NCBI GenBank assembly: GCA_038501625.1
Contig: JAZAYU010000019.1
Location: 2,998,501 to 3,062,500 of the forward strand
Length of the DNA stretch: 64,000 nucleotides
Direction of reading: 5' to 3'
Source: Corbicula japonica
Taxonomy: Eukaryota; Mollusca; Bivalvia; Venerida; Cyrenidae
Below the pieces are notes generated by a model. The model was not told the DNA's origin. It searched no databases and saw nothing but the letters and a program-made list of their open reading frames with translations. The position numbers and the translations under genes are program-made. Of the stretch, positions 13,131 to 24,640 are shown piece after piece (the stretch's first letter is position 1; each line of letters begins with the position of its first letter).

Positions 13131-14097
13131 CAGTAGAATTTGGTTATTTGAATAGTCTATCTGTCAGGATCCTCGATTCAATTAACCGGAGTATCATAAT
13201 ATACGGAGCTTACAAATTCTCAGTTTCGTCAGTGGTGGGTGGGGTAATGCACTCAGTAATATATCTGTATCATCATGTTCAATAAAATCCGGTTTGAAGA
13301 TAACCAATACTCTGTAAATGCGCTGTGTATACATTTGATTCTTTCGAAGAAGTTGCGCCATTTCAAAAAATTTCCGTTTTGCCGACAAAGTCGACTCATT
13401 TTCTTTCGTAACTTTTCGTATCCGAAATTCACGATCTTTATCAGATCACTATACCACTATCTTCTTCTTTGTGAAGAGTTATTATCTCCCTTGGGGCGCC
13501 AAAACGTTGCGTATACGTTATTATAAAACTTATCCTAAATTAAGATTCGTTAGCATGATCTAATTAACGTTCTTATTATCGAGCAAATATGGTAAAGTTT
13601 ATTTGTTATTTGCATAAATTTCTCAAAAAAGAACAGATATTTTTATTTTTCTTTCGTTTTAAGATTAATCTATTTTTATTCGGGAATTTCCCAGTTTCCT
13701 GAAAATATTATCATCTTACAATCGTAGAAAATAAGAACATTCTCAATGCGGGGAAACCCTTTTTGTGACGTCATTGCTATAAATGTAGACTGTAAACACA
13801 ATTATGCGTGCCAGTGAACGGAAGTCATTATGTAATACAGGTGATAAACAATGACAGATTTAAAGAGTTTATTGCCTTGGGGCAGAAACGTGTGAATTTC
13901 AAGTAGGATTAGCGTCGTAAGGCGGTGTAAGGTGGGAAAGTGCTATCTTAATAAATGAAATGCACGCGGTGACCTATTCAAATAAAGAGATTTTTTATCA
14001 TAGAAATAGACAGAAATGGTTTTGTGTTTTAATATTCTAAGTACTATATTAAGCGAAATATTCAAATAACCGCCATTCAATTAAGTGGAATGTACTG
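13131..14097. mobile_element. Pogo/Tigger-like non-autonomous element
   Basis: The element starts CAGTAGAATTTGGTTATT and ends with an imperfect inverse (…TGTACTG), with TA flanks at 13129-13130 and 14098-14099. CAGTA ends with TA duplication are typical of pogo/Tigger elements. The subterminal GGTTATTTGAAT is also inverted at about 14065. No transposase is evident inside. Confidence 0.68.
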
Positions 14098-14339
14098 TAC
14101 ATCAATTTGAACTTTATGTCCCTAAAGTTTATACCTATCACATCAATGGAGATTTTGGAAAAATATAAAAATGTAGTTTTCTAAATGTTCTCAACTTTTC
14201 CCTCTCCTTATAGCCACACTGTACTAATTTTCATCATAGTTATTTTTCATAAAACAAGATATAAAAACAAGGTAACTTTTTACTACTGCAGTCAGCAGTC
14301 AATCTTTGGGCCATACTTTAAACATTTTCCTATATGAAT

Positions 14340-14482
14340 ACAACTTATATTGTACTGGGTATCCCATGTGCGACCATAGTAGTCTTATCAGGATCTTTAT
14401 TGTTCACTTCTTGATTCATTGGACTATTTCAGACCAGGCAGCATACGATCAGTCTACATGGATGTGCAGGCTGATCTGGACC
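14340..14482. mobile_element. Fragment of the TTAA-flanked MITE family
   Basis: Diverged pieces of the GATCCAGATCAG/TGATCAGGATC palindromic family, for example GTGCGACCA and CAGGCTGATCTGGAC. It resembles 14880-14940 directly (both contain ATGGATGTGCAGG), so these two pieces bracket the insertion at about 14483-14878. Confidence 0.5.
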
Positions 14483-14878
14483 CAGGGCTTTCATCAGAAA
14501 ATTGGGAAGAGGCCCTGGCCTTTCCAATTGGGAAATTTATGCACAATATTGGTTTACTTTGGGAAAACAAAATTAATTGAAAGATGGGTTCTACTTTATG
14601 AAACTGAATAGTAATAGGTATTTTTAACTTAAATCTAATTTATTATGCACTCTATATACCAGACTTTAATTTTCAAACACTCCTCCCAGGATTTTTAACC
14701 ATTTTTTGGACAAGATGTCCAAAAAATGGTTAAAAATCCTGGGAGGAGTGTTTGAAAATTAAAGTAAAGGTAAGATACCTAGCATTTTGGGAAGAGTTTC
14801 TACCACAATTGGGAAAAAATACTATATTTTTGGATTGGGAAGAGGCCTTTTATAGGCCTCTGTTATATAAGGATGAAA
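14483..14878. mobile_element. CAGGGCTTT-ended non-autonomous element
   Basis: It begins near CAGGGCTTTCATC and ends near GATGAAAAGCC, with several ATTGGGAA motifs inside. The same motif style (AATTGGGAA / TTCCCAATT) and AGGGCTTTTTTTCA ends occur at 21350-21692, so the two are probably one family. It contains the palindrome at 14663-14765. Confidence 0.5.
14663..14765. repeat. Perfect 103-bp palindrome (50-bp arms, 3-nt loop)
   Basis: The arms are exactly inverted around the trinucleotide AGA at 14713-14715, flanked by TTTTTTGGACA and TGTCCAAAAAA. The outer ends are ACTTTAATTTTC and GAAAATTAAAGT. I compared both arms base by base and found no mismatch. Confidence 0.95.
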
Positions 14879-14975
14879 AGCCAGGCAGCACACGATCAGA
14901 TTACATGGATGTGCAGGTTGATCTGAACCTACATGGTCACAGATAGGATATAGGCAATATCCATGGGGAAAAAAG

Positions 14976-15194
14976 TTAACCTTTTCCTCCATATATATGC
15001 ATATACACATGTGCGACCAGTGTAGATCCAGATCAGATGGCACATCTGTGCCATCTGATCAGGATCTGCACTGGTCGCATTTTGGTCAGAAATAACCTAA
15101 CAAATCAAAAAGCAAACAGTTTAGATCCTGATCAGATGGCATGGATGTGCCCGCTATAAACTTTTAAAGGTGTGTCTATGGAGGGAAGGGTTAA
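14976..15194. mobile_element. TTAA-flanked piggyBac-like MITE
   Basis: TTAA at both ends, then CCTTTTCCTCC at the left and GGAGGGAAGGG at the right. The interior is the family palindrome (GATCCAGATCAGATGG, then CCATCTGATCAGGATC). CCC...GGG ends with TTAA target sites are the piggyBac signature. It is non-coding. Confidence 0.8.
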
Positions 15195-15215
15195 TAAATT
15201 ATTTCTAAACAGTAC

Positions 15216-15467
15216 CTGCATCCACTGACAGCTAAATTGTTTTTCACAACAAATCGACTGACATCTTGATTTAGCAGATTTGGACACTGTTGATATTCCT
15301 GAGTAATCCTTCCATGCCGGCCTCTATATGACCGTCCATCCTGCAATATCAAATGTCGCCTATGGTCAGCCTTCACTCTGCCATCTTTCTGGATATTAAA
15401 ACACTTTATTTCATTGTTGGTGGAGACCCACAGGGCTTCATCTGTGTACTGTAGCCATGGAAGTTGT
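15216..15467 (-). CDS. FBXW4: FBXW4 exon 3 (start of WD40 region)
   Basis: 252 nt bounded by CTTCTCCAG and GTACTG. Encodes QLPWLQYTDEALWVST, then a hydrophilic stretch, then DVSRFVVKNNLAVSGC. The last block resembles a first WD40 strand (HFVLANSHIVSAG-type in the family). Ends phase 2, so at least one more exon must follow downstream on the minus strand. Confidence 0.87.
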
Positions 15468-18400
15468 CTGGAGAAGAATAAGACTATGATTTAACAACAC
15501 CAATAAACCCACATCCTCAAGATCCTGCCATATAACAGGCATAAAACAGTCATTGGCACAGTCTAAAACTCCTGAAATTATTCTTTGACACAAGTGATGA
15601 AGAATAGCTACCATTCTTTCATACCTGTATAATTATATTTTATAAAAGTTGGCTCTTGAATAGAAATTCTGGCGGCGAGTCAAATTCACTCATTGTGTAC
15701 TTTACCATGACAAAAGTCTTTCTTCAGAATATTTTGATTTTGATTTGGAAAACATTTAAATAATCTAAATGTTTTCCATACCATGATGAATGTGATAAAA
15801 TATTGATTCAATCGGTGTTAACAATTCATGGGTGGATCAAATGCAAGTTCTGGTCATTTAAAGCAGTAGGCAGGATATGTATATATACTGTATGTAGGCA
15901 GGATAAGTGGTGGTCTACCTAACAATGAGTCTAACCAATGTGATAAGCTGAATCTGATCCATCAATCACACAACTAAACCCAGCATCCTCTATCAGGGTT
16001 ACATGCATGCAAGACTGTTTTATTAACATTTCATTAAGTTCCACAATCTATCGAGAACTAACTGACATCATGAAGTGTTAGCTTGTTCAAACAGATTTGT
16101 GTCAATCGGGAACTTACCAAACATGAACTAAAAGAATGTAATACAGATATGTGTCAATCTAGAACTAACTGACAACATGAAGTAACAGATGTTCAAACAG
16201 ATATGTGTGTATCAGGAACTAACTGACAACAAGAAGTAACAGAAGGTCAAACAGATATGTGTGTATCAGGAACTAACTGACAACATGAAGTAACAGAAGG
16301 TCAAACAGATATGTGTGTATCAGGAACTAACTGACAACATGAAGTAACAGATGGTCAAACAGATTTGTGTGTATCAGGAACTTACTGACAACATGAAGTA
16401 ACAGATGGTCAAACAGATGTGTGTGCATCAGGAACTAACTGACAACATGAAGTAACAGAAGGTCAAACAGATATGTGTGTATCAGGAACTAACTGACAAC
16501 ATGAAGTAACAGATGGTCAAACAGATTTGTGTTTATTGAGAACTAACTGACAACACAACATAACAGATGGTCAAACAGATTTGTGTTTATTGAGAACTAA
16601 CTGACAACATGAAGTAACAGAAGGTCAACTCAGGAACTAACTGAGAACATGAAGTAACAGAAGGTCAAACAGATTTGTGTGTATCAGGAACTAACTGACA
16701 ACATGAAGTAACAGAAGGTCAAACAGATTTGTGTGCATTAGGAACTATCTGACAACATGAAGTAACAGAAGGTCAAACAGATATGTATGCATCAGGAACT
16801 AACTGACAACATGAAGTAACAGAAGGTCAAACAGATTTGTGTGTAACAAGAACTAACTGACAACATGAAGTAACAGATGGTCAAACAGATTTGTGTTTAT
16901 TGAGAACTAACTGACAACATGAAGTAACAGAAGGTCAAACAGATATGTGTGTATCAGGAACTAACTGACAACATGAAGTAACAGAAGGTCAAACAGATTT
17001 GTGTGCATCAGGAACTAACTGACAACATGAAGTAACAGGAGGTCAAACAGATTTGTGTGTATCAGGAACTAACTGGCAACATGAAGTAACAGAAGGTCAA
17101 ACACATTTGTGTGTATCAGGAACTAACTGACAACATGAAGAAACAGAAGGTCAAACAGATTTGTGTGCATCAGGAACTAACTGACAACATGAAGTAACAG
17201 AAGGTCAAACAGATATGTGTGTATCATGAACTAACTGACAACATGAAGTTACAGATGGTCAAACAGATTTGTGTGTATCAGGAACTTACTGACAACATGA
17301 AGTAACAGAAGGTCAAACAGATATGTGTGTATGAGGAACTTACTGACAACATGAAGTATCAGAAGGTCAAACAGATTTGTGTGTATCCGGAACTAACTGA
17401 CAACATGAAGTAACAGAAGGTCAAACAGATTTGTGTGCATCAGGAACTATCTGACAACATGAAGTAACAGAAGGTCAAAAAGGTTAGTATGTATCAGGAA
17501 CTTACTGACAACATGAAGTAAAAGAAGGTCAAACAGATTTGTGTGTATCAGGAACTAACTGACAACATGAAGTAACAGATGGTCAAACAGATTTGTGTTT
17601 ATTAAGAACTAACTGACAACATGAAGTAACAGATGGTCAAACAAATATGTGTGTATCAGGAACTAACTGACAACATGAAGTAACAGAAGGTCAAACAGAT
17701 TTGTGTGCATCAGGAACTAACTGACAACATGAAGTAACAGGAGGTCAAACAGATTTGTGTGTATCAGGAACTAACTGACAACATGAAGTAACAGAAGGTC
17801 AAACAGATATGTGTGTATCAGGAACTAACTGACAACATGAAGAAACAGATGTTCAAACAGATTTGTGTGTATCAGGAACTAACTGACAACATGAAGTAAC
17901 AGAAGGTCAAACAGATATGTGTGTATCAGGAACTAACTGACAACATGAAGTAACAGATGGTCAAACAGATTTGTGTGTATCAGGAACTAACTGACAACAT
18001 GAAGTAACAGATGGTCAAACAGATTTGTGTTTATTGAGAACTATCTGACAACATGAAGTAACAGAAGGTCAAACAGATTTGTGTGTATCAGGATATCAGG
18101 AACTAACTGACAACATCAAAAAACAGATGGTCAAACAGATTTGTGTTTATTGAGAACTAACTGACAACATGAAGTAACAGATGGTCAAACAGATATGTGT
18201 GTATCAGGAACTAACTGACAACATGAAGTAACAGATGGTCAAACAGATTTGTGTTTATTGAGAACTAACTGACAACATGAAGTAACAGATGGTCAAACAG
18301 ATATGTGTGTATCAGGAACTAACTGACAACATGAAGTAACAGATGGTCAAACAGATTTGTGTTTATTGAGAACTAACTGACAACATGAAGTAACAGGTGG

Positions 18401-21400
18401 TCAAACAGATATGTGTGTATCAGGAACTAACCCACAACATGAAGTAACAGAAGGTCAAACAGATTTGTGTTTATTGAGAACTAACTGACAACATGAAGTA
18501 ACAGATGGTCAAACAGATTTGTGTTTATTGAGAACTACCTGACAACATGAAGTAACAGAAGGTCAAACAGATTTGTGTGTATCAGGATATCAGGAACTAA
18601 CTGACAACATGAAGTAACAGATGGTCAAACAGATTTCTGTTTATTGAGAACTAACTGACAACATGACGTAACAGATGGTCAAACAGATTTGTGTTTATTG
18701 AAAACTAACTGACAACATGAAGTAACAGAATGTCAAACAGATTTCTGTTTATTGAGAACTAACTGACAACACGACGTAACAGATGGTCAAACAGATTTGT
18801 GTTTATTGAGAACTAACTGACAACACAACGTAACAGATGGTCAAACAGATTTGTGTGTATCAGGAACTAACTGACAACATGAAGTAACAGAAGGTCAAAC
18901 AGATTTGTGTTTATTGAGAACTAACTGACAACATGACGTAACAGATGGTCAAACAGATTTGTGTTTATTGAAAACTAACTGACAACATGAAGTAACAGAA
19001 TGTCAAACAGATTTCTGTTTATTGAGAACTAACTGACAACACGACGTAACAGATGGTCAAACAGATTTGTGTTTATTGAGAACTAACTGACAACACGACG
19101 TAACAGATGGTCAAACAGATTTGTGTGTATCAGGAACTAACTGACAACATGAAGTTACAGATGGTCAAACAGATTTGTGTGCATCAGGAACTAACTGACA
19201 ACATGCTACGGGAAATTTGATTTATTACAGTTTGATAAAATACCACTGTTAAATGCACAGCTTTCACATGTTAGCAAACACTTCTTCTAATAATACTTAA
19301 TTTTACAACTGAACATTTGCTGGTACTGGTTTACAAGAAATATAGCATTATGAATGCACTGGAACATTAAAAACGCGAAAATTAATTTCTGTGGGCGCAA
19401 ATTCGCACAAATTACAACCGCAAAAAATTTAAATTATGGCAAAATCGCGAAAATTTTCAATCACGAAAATAACCAATTATACGGTAATTATAAGTTTAAC
19501 AAGAGCTGTCACTTGAAATTGACATATGCCCCCAAAATGCAGCTTTGAAATCAAATAGGTATACATATGTAATAAATAAACATATGTTATGAAAAATATG
19601 CTTGTGGAAGACAAAACATACTGCATGCATATAAAGTGAAAGATGAAAGGATCATATGTTTCAAGTCTGTAGTAAGTATATAGTTAAATAAAGTTAAATT
19701 AACTTAAATATTACATTTTTTTTAGAAAATTTGAAGATTATTGGGGAAATTATCCTGAAAAATGATTATTAGAGTTATGGACCTTACTACATATGATGTG
19801 GGTAATATAAACAAGAGGGCCATGATGGCCCTTTATCACTCACCTGAGTACAACAAAGTTGTGTTGTACAAGACCCAACGTCTCGATATGGTGAACATTT
19901 ACACCAAGTTATTTTAAAATCCAATAAGAAACAACAAATCTACAGCTTGGAAAAGAAAATGCTATTTTTCGTAACAGTGACCTTGACCTTTGACCTACCT
20001 GCATGGGTATTGTAAGCAACACATCCCTTTGTCATGGTGAACATTTATGTAAAGTTATTTTGAAATCACTTCATTCATTAGGAATTAACAGCCCAGACAA
20101 AAAATGTTATTTTTAGTAACAGTGACCTTGACCTTGGACCAACAGGCATGGGTATTGTACACTAAAGTACACCTTGTCATGGTAAACATTTGAGCCAAGC
20201 TATTTTAAAATCCAATGAGAAATAACAAATTTACAGCCTGGACAAGATTTTTCTATTTATAGTAACAGTGACCTAGTTTTTGACCCCATGTGACCCATAC
20301 TCAAACTCGTCCAATTAATAACTGGGACATATGTTCTGACCAAGTTTCTTTACAATCTGATAATCAGAGTAAAAATGTGACCACTAATAGTGTAAACAAG
20401 AAAATTCTATTTTTAGTAACAGTGACCTAGTTTTTGGACCCAGATGACCCATATTCGAACTTGTCTGAGAAATCATTGGGACAAACATCCTGACCAAGTG
20501 TCATGACAATCAGAGCAGAAATGTGACCTCTAGAGTGTTAACAAGAAAATTGTATTTTTAGTAACAGTGACCTAGTTTTTGGACCCAGATGACCCATATT
20601 CAAACTCGTCCGAGAAATCATCGGGACAAACATGCTGACCAAGTGTCATGACAATCAGAACAAAAATGTGACCGCTAGAGTGTTAACAAGAAAATTCTAT
20701 TTTTAGTTACAGTGACCTAGTTTTTGGACCCAGATGATTCATATTCAAACTCACCCTAGAAATCATTGAGACAAATATCCTGACCAAGTTTCATGATAAT
20801 TGGAGTAAAGATGTGACTGCTAGAGTGTTAACAAGAAAATTCTTTTTATAGTAACAGTGACCTAGTTTTTGGACCCAGATGACCCATATTCAAACTCGGC
20901 CTAGAAATAATTGGGACAAACATCCTGACCAAGTTTAATGACAATGGGAACAAAAATGTGACCGCTAGAGTGTTAACAAGAAAATTCTATTTTTAGTAAC
21001 AGTGACCTAGTTTTTGGACCCAGATGACCCATATTGGAACTCGTCCGAGAAATCATTGGGACAAACATCCTGACCAAATTTCATGACAATCAGACAAAAA
21101 ATGTAACCTCTATTGCGTTGACAAAATTTACCTTAGGAATAGGGTTAGGGTTTAGGGTTAGGGTTAGGTAAAAAGGCCCATAACTCAGCCAAAAATAATC
21201 CGATCAGAAATTCCTTTGGATATACACAACAAGTCTTGGTGACAAACACTCCTGTGAAGTTTCAATGAAATCCCTCAAGCGGTTTCAGTTTACGTTAGGG
21301 TTAGGGTTTAGGGTTAGGAATTCAGAATGATGCCATTTGGGCTCATTAATAGGGCTTTTTTTCAGTTGATTTTATAGCCGTTATTCGGTCATGTTCCCAA

Positions 21401-24104
21401 TGGCAAAACATATACTTTTTTCCCAATTTGAGAAGAAAAATTCCCAATTGAATCAAAACAAACATTTCTGATGAAAAACAACAGCATCATCACTGCATCT
21501 TTTGCTCTTTAAGCCAGGAATTACTGACAATATTAAATATGGATGGCAATGACTAAAAAAACAGCAGATAACAGTAACACTTCTTATTCCCCAATGATGC
21601 TAAAAAAATTACTAATTTCTGGCAAAACGACGCTTAATTTCCCAATTCCAGGGGTGTGGGTCATATTCCCAAAATGGTGAAAAAAAGCCCTGATTAATGT
21701 ACCTTTATAGTTTCAAAATGACTAAGGGCTCATAACTCGGCCAAAAATAATCTGAGCGGAAACTCCTGATGATATGCACAACTAGGCTTGGTGACAAACA
21801 CTCCTGTGAAGTTTCAATGAAATCCCTCAAGCGGTTTTGGGGAAGAAGGGAGGACAAGAATTAGGGTTAGGGTTAGCAAAAAATGACAAAGTGCTCATAA
21901 CTCGGCAAAAAATAATCCAATCAGAAATTCCTGACGATATGCACAACTAGGCTTGGTGACAAACACTCCTGTGAAGTTTCAATGAAATCCCTCAAGCTGT
22001 TTTGGAGAAGAAGCGAGGACAATATTTTGCCGGACTGACGGACGGACGGAAGGACGGACGGACGGACGGACAGACGGTGCGATTACTATATGCCTCCCTT
22101 CGGGGGCATAGAAATTGTGACAGTGATTTGTCGTAACAACAAAATTGATGTTATCAGTCAGTTCAAAGTGTTCTGGGAACCAACTAGTCCATTTGTTAAA
22201 ATTGTTTAAAAATTGCACATTGAATAATGTACTGTATTTGTTTTTCCATATGGCACATGTAATTGGAAAAGATTAATACTGTTCAGTATTCATTGTTCAT
22301 GTATACTCACCTTGGATGAAGTCTAAGCAACACTTTTTCTTGGTATTTCTTTTCTACCCAGTTATTTGAACGCCGTAAATGTTCCTTTAAAACCAGTTTC
22401 TCTGATTTTCTGTAAAATAAGAGAACAAGAATACTAAAGTTTAACAGTAAAACAGTCTACAATTACAAAATACAGCCTAGGTATGCTGACAAAGATTTAG
22501 TAAAATGAAAAATACATTTTCTTTTGGAAATACCCGGTAACCTCATGTTTAGGTAGTATACCAATACAAAATATCACTGAGTTATAGTGTAAGGTTGTAA
22601 GGGATGAACAATTGTTTTAACTCTTTCCTCCATAGTTACACCTTTATTGCATGGGCAAACAGTGCAGATCCAGATCAGCTGGCACATTCGTGCTGTCTGA
22701 TCAGGATCTTCACTGTTCGCTTTTTGATTCATTAGGTTATTTCTTACAAAAGAGTGACCAATGCAGATCCTGATCAGACGTGCGTTAATCCATTCTCAGC
22801 TTTAAAATAAGTTTCAGTTGCTTGTGTATTTTGAATGTTGTTGCAACAAATTACCCAACCCCTATACTTTTAAACTTCTCCCGAATTTGTAACTTTTGAA
22901 AAAAAAAGTTCAGAAAACCATCTACAAGTTACGTCTGCAATCTCTATTTATGAATGAACTACTTTCAGTCATGTTACTACACTGGTATGACATCACATTC
23001 CGAAATCAGATGAGAAAATAAGAGGCCCTTACAGAAATTTGAAATCTCAAACCTTGTTGACAAGATTTCATAACCAGATATTGATAGTTTTCAGTCACAC
23101 ATTGTTATGATATTGTTATGATACTGTTAAATATAATTTAATTCATCGTGATATAAATGTGATTTTTTTAAATTTAATTTAAGAAGGCTATAATTATTTT
23201 ATTATTAAGGAACCAAAGATTTAGGTGCCAAACCTGAAGTATGACAGTTCCAATCTCGAGCGGGCATTTAACCCTTTCATCCATTTATACGCCTTTTTAC
23301 ACATGTTGGACCAGTGTAGATCCAGATCAGCCGGCACATTCGTGGATCTGCACTGGTCACATTTTGATCAGAAATAACCTAACTAATCATAAAGCAAACA
23401 GTGCAGATCCTGATCAGATGGCATGGTTGTGCCGGCTGATCTGGATCTACACTGTTCACCCATGCCATAGAGGTGTGTATATGGAGGAAAGGGTTAAAGA
23501 AGTGTTAAAAACTGTTTAAGTCTTTCCTAAAAAAATGATTAACTTTCTACTCCCAATTCAATAAAACACCCCATGCAAAACCTCATAAACTTTTACCGCG
23601 ATACTACTGGAAGTCAATATTCCCTATGTAGGTCAACAATGGCTGCAGTAAACACAGACCAAAACTTTTCATTACTCTCACTTGATGGATAATTATTGGT
23701 TGTATGAAGTGAGAGTGTAACTTAAAGTTACTTATCTGTGTTATGTATTATTTATTTATTTAAACAGAATTGCATTGCTAGTTCCAAGATAAAAGGGAAC
23801 GCCATCCTACAATAAAATAATAAAGTTACCTTCTGTTATCAGAACTTCTGCTACATGTAGTAGAAGCAACAAGAAGATGGTTTCTGTGGTCCAACCATAG
23901 AAAATCTGACTGAATAAGGGTGTTAAACTTATGGCAAACTCTACAAAGTCGGCCCAACGTCTGAATGTCGCATCTTTTAAAGACGGCAAACAGAACATCT
24001 TCGGGTAGATCTGCAAAAGTGCAGACAAGGTTACGAGACTTATGTGGGCGAATCTCGGTTACCAAAGCAGGCGATTCCTGCTCCTTTTGTGAGTTGTTTT
24101 CCAT
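15216..24104 (-). CDS. FBXW4: FBXW4-like F-box/WD40 protein, 5' part of gene (3 exons)
   Basis: Three minus-strand exons join in frame: 24104-23830, 22409-22311 and 15467-15216, all phase-2 joins with GT-AG borders. The reconstructed N-terminal 209 residues have an F-box at about residues 30-70 (FADLPEDVLFAVF, then LGRLCRVCHKF), then a linker with NNWVEKKYQEKVLL and QLPWLQYTDEALWVST. These match the F-box, NW and MPWMQ-like blocks of vertebrate FBXW4 (dactylin). F-box/WD40 proteins recruit substrates to SCF ubiquitin ligases: the F-box binds SKP1 and the WD40 propeller binds the target. The propeller exons are not seen between 1 and 15215, so the third intron must exceed 15 kb if the gene is intact. 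The start ATG (MENNSQKE) is the first after an in-frame TGA at about 24153-24155. The FBXW4 call is firm on family and likely on orthology. Confidence 0.85.
16045..19205. repeat. 54-bp tandem minisatellite inside FBXW4 intron 2, about 58 copies
   Basis: The unit is 54 bp and contains GAAGTAACAGAAGGTCAAAC and GGAACTAACTGACAACAT. Two alternating sub-variants differ at GTGTATCAGG versus GTTTATTGAG; towards the right end ACGACGTAACAG variants appear and a block near 18600-18780 is duplicated near 18885-19060. Stop codons are frequent in all frames. It is unrelated in sequence to the 1-4930 array, although the period is the same. Confidence 0.94.
19497..19810. other. Intronic DNA with one tandem-core element terminus
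   Basis: At 19499 AACAAGAGC is followed by TGTCACTTGAAATTGACA, a hairpin terminus of the same type as the other ACAAGAG ends. Otherwise nothing recognised before the next element begins. Confidence 0.45.
21132..21172 (+). repeat. Interstitial TTAGGG-like telomeric repeats
   Basis: ATAGGGTTAGGGTTTAGGG and following GTTAGGGTTAGG match the animal telomere repeat. Two shorter patches recur at about 21293-21318 and 21860-21876, all within one mobile element and adjacent to its GTGAAGTTTCAATGAAATCC block. Confidence 0.85.
21350..21692. mobile_element. TIR insertion nested in the 2.3-kb element
   Basis: Ends TAGGGCTTTTTTTCA and TGAAAAAAAGCCCTG are inverted, and ATTAA flanks both sides (21345-21349, 21693-21697), giving a 5-bp target duplication. 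The host sequence resumes at CCTTTATAGTTTC. CAGGG-type ends suggest the hAT group; the 5-bp duplication would fit its hAT5 branch (inference). Confidence 0.7.
22311..22409 (-). CDS. FBXW4: FBXW4 exon 2 (linker)
   Basis: 99 nt bounded by TTTTACAG and GTGAGT. Encodes KSEKLVLKEHLRRSNNW and then VEKKYQEKVLLRLHP, the basic linker between F-box and WD40 part in FBXW4. Phase 2 in and out. Confidence 0.87.
22617..22795. mobile_element. TTAA piggyBac-like MITE, 3' truncated
   Basis: TTAACTCTTTCCTCCATAG start, GCAGATCCAGATCAGC, TGATCAGGATCTTCACTG and a second arm ending at GATCAGACGTGCG; the right terminus is missing. Confidence 0.7.
23268..23497. mobile_element. TTAA piggyBac-like MITE, complete
   Basis: TTAACCCTTTCATCCAT at the left and ATGGAGGAAAGGGTTAA at the right. 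It lies in FBXW4 intron 1. The internal palindrome has the GATCCAGATCAGCCGGCAC / GTGCCGGCTGATCTGGATC pair. Confidence 0.82.
23830..24104 (-). CDS. FBXW4: FBXW4 exon 1 (F-box)
   Basis: Codes from MENNSQKE to SSDNR plus two bases of the next codon, ending before GTAACT. It contains the whole F-box with the conserved LPEDVL start and the trailing SDFLW. Sequence upstream of 24104 in this frame is closed by a TGA. Confidence 0.88.
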
Positions 24105-24640
24105 TCTTGCACTCAGGAAATGATATGGGTATGCTTTGAATCTCAATTCTTTTCATTGTTGATCGTTTGGAAAATTATTTCAAAATCTTTTTATTTGTGA
24201 CGAAATCATGTTTGTTGACATAGAAATGACTAGTTTTATGTAGTTTTTTGATGCAAGAATTATTTTTATTCTTTGGTAATTTTTCCAAAAAAAGATTATT
24301 TTTTTCACGAATAATGACCCCTCGGTTAGTTTTCTTATTTAAGAAATAAAATGCAACAATCGTCGAGTTTATATTACGTTATTATTACGTTGACAATATT
24401 ATGAAACTATTCAGTCATTTTGACTCAAATACCATGACCCAGACCTAGACCAGACTAAAGAAACTACCGATCTTCGCTCTTTTTCGATAGTATTATATTA
24501 AATAAGATTAATTCAAAGCAGTACATACCAGTAATAATTAAAGCATCAGATAAGCATATTTAGACTTGTATTAGACGCCAGAGAATCCTTAGCGAGCTTC
24601 AGTTATCTTTCCTTCAGGTTTAAATATAGACGGTATGGGT
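24105..24640. other. FBXW4 upstream region
   Basis: The likely promoter side of FBXW4. I see no TATA box placed convincingly and no repeat; the 5' UTR cannot be bounded from sequence alone. Confidence 0.4.

Larger units (their letters stand above)
19810..22110 (+). mobile_element. Large pearl/HINE-like element in FBXW4 intron 2
   Basis: The left end is AACAAGAG followed by the palindrome GGGCCATGATGGCCC. Then come about six core units of 145-150 bp (20230-21120) with GTGACCTAGTTTTTGGACCC and AATCATTGGGACAAACATCC. TTAGGG-type patches and repeated CTCATAACTCGGC blocks follow. Next is an ACGG microsatellite (about 22030-22078), and the element finishes with the hairpin TGCCTCCCTTCGGGGGCATA near 22090-22109. 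The layout matches bivalve pearl-related elements. It is interrupted by an insertion at 21350-21692. Confidence 0.8.

Noticed and set aside
13194..13526. Frames of 64 and 83 codons at 13.2-13.5 kb
   Set aside because: They sit inside the pogo-like element and show no transposase motif.
16045..19205. CRISPR-like array
   Set aside because: Units are contiguous and uniform with no spacers.
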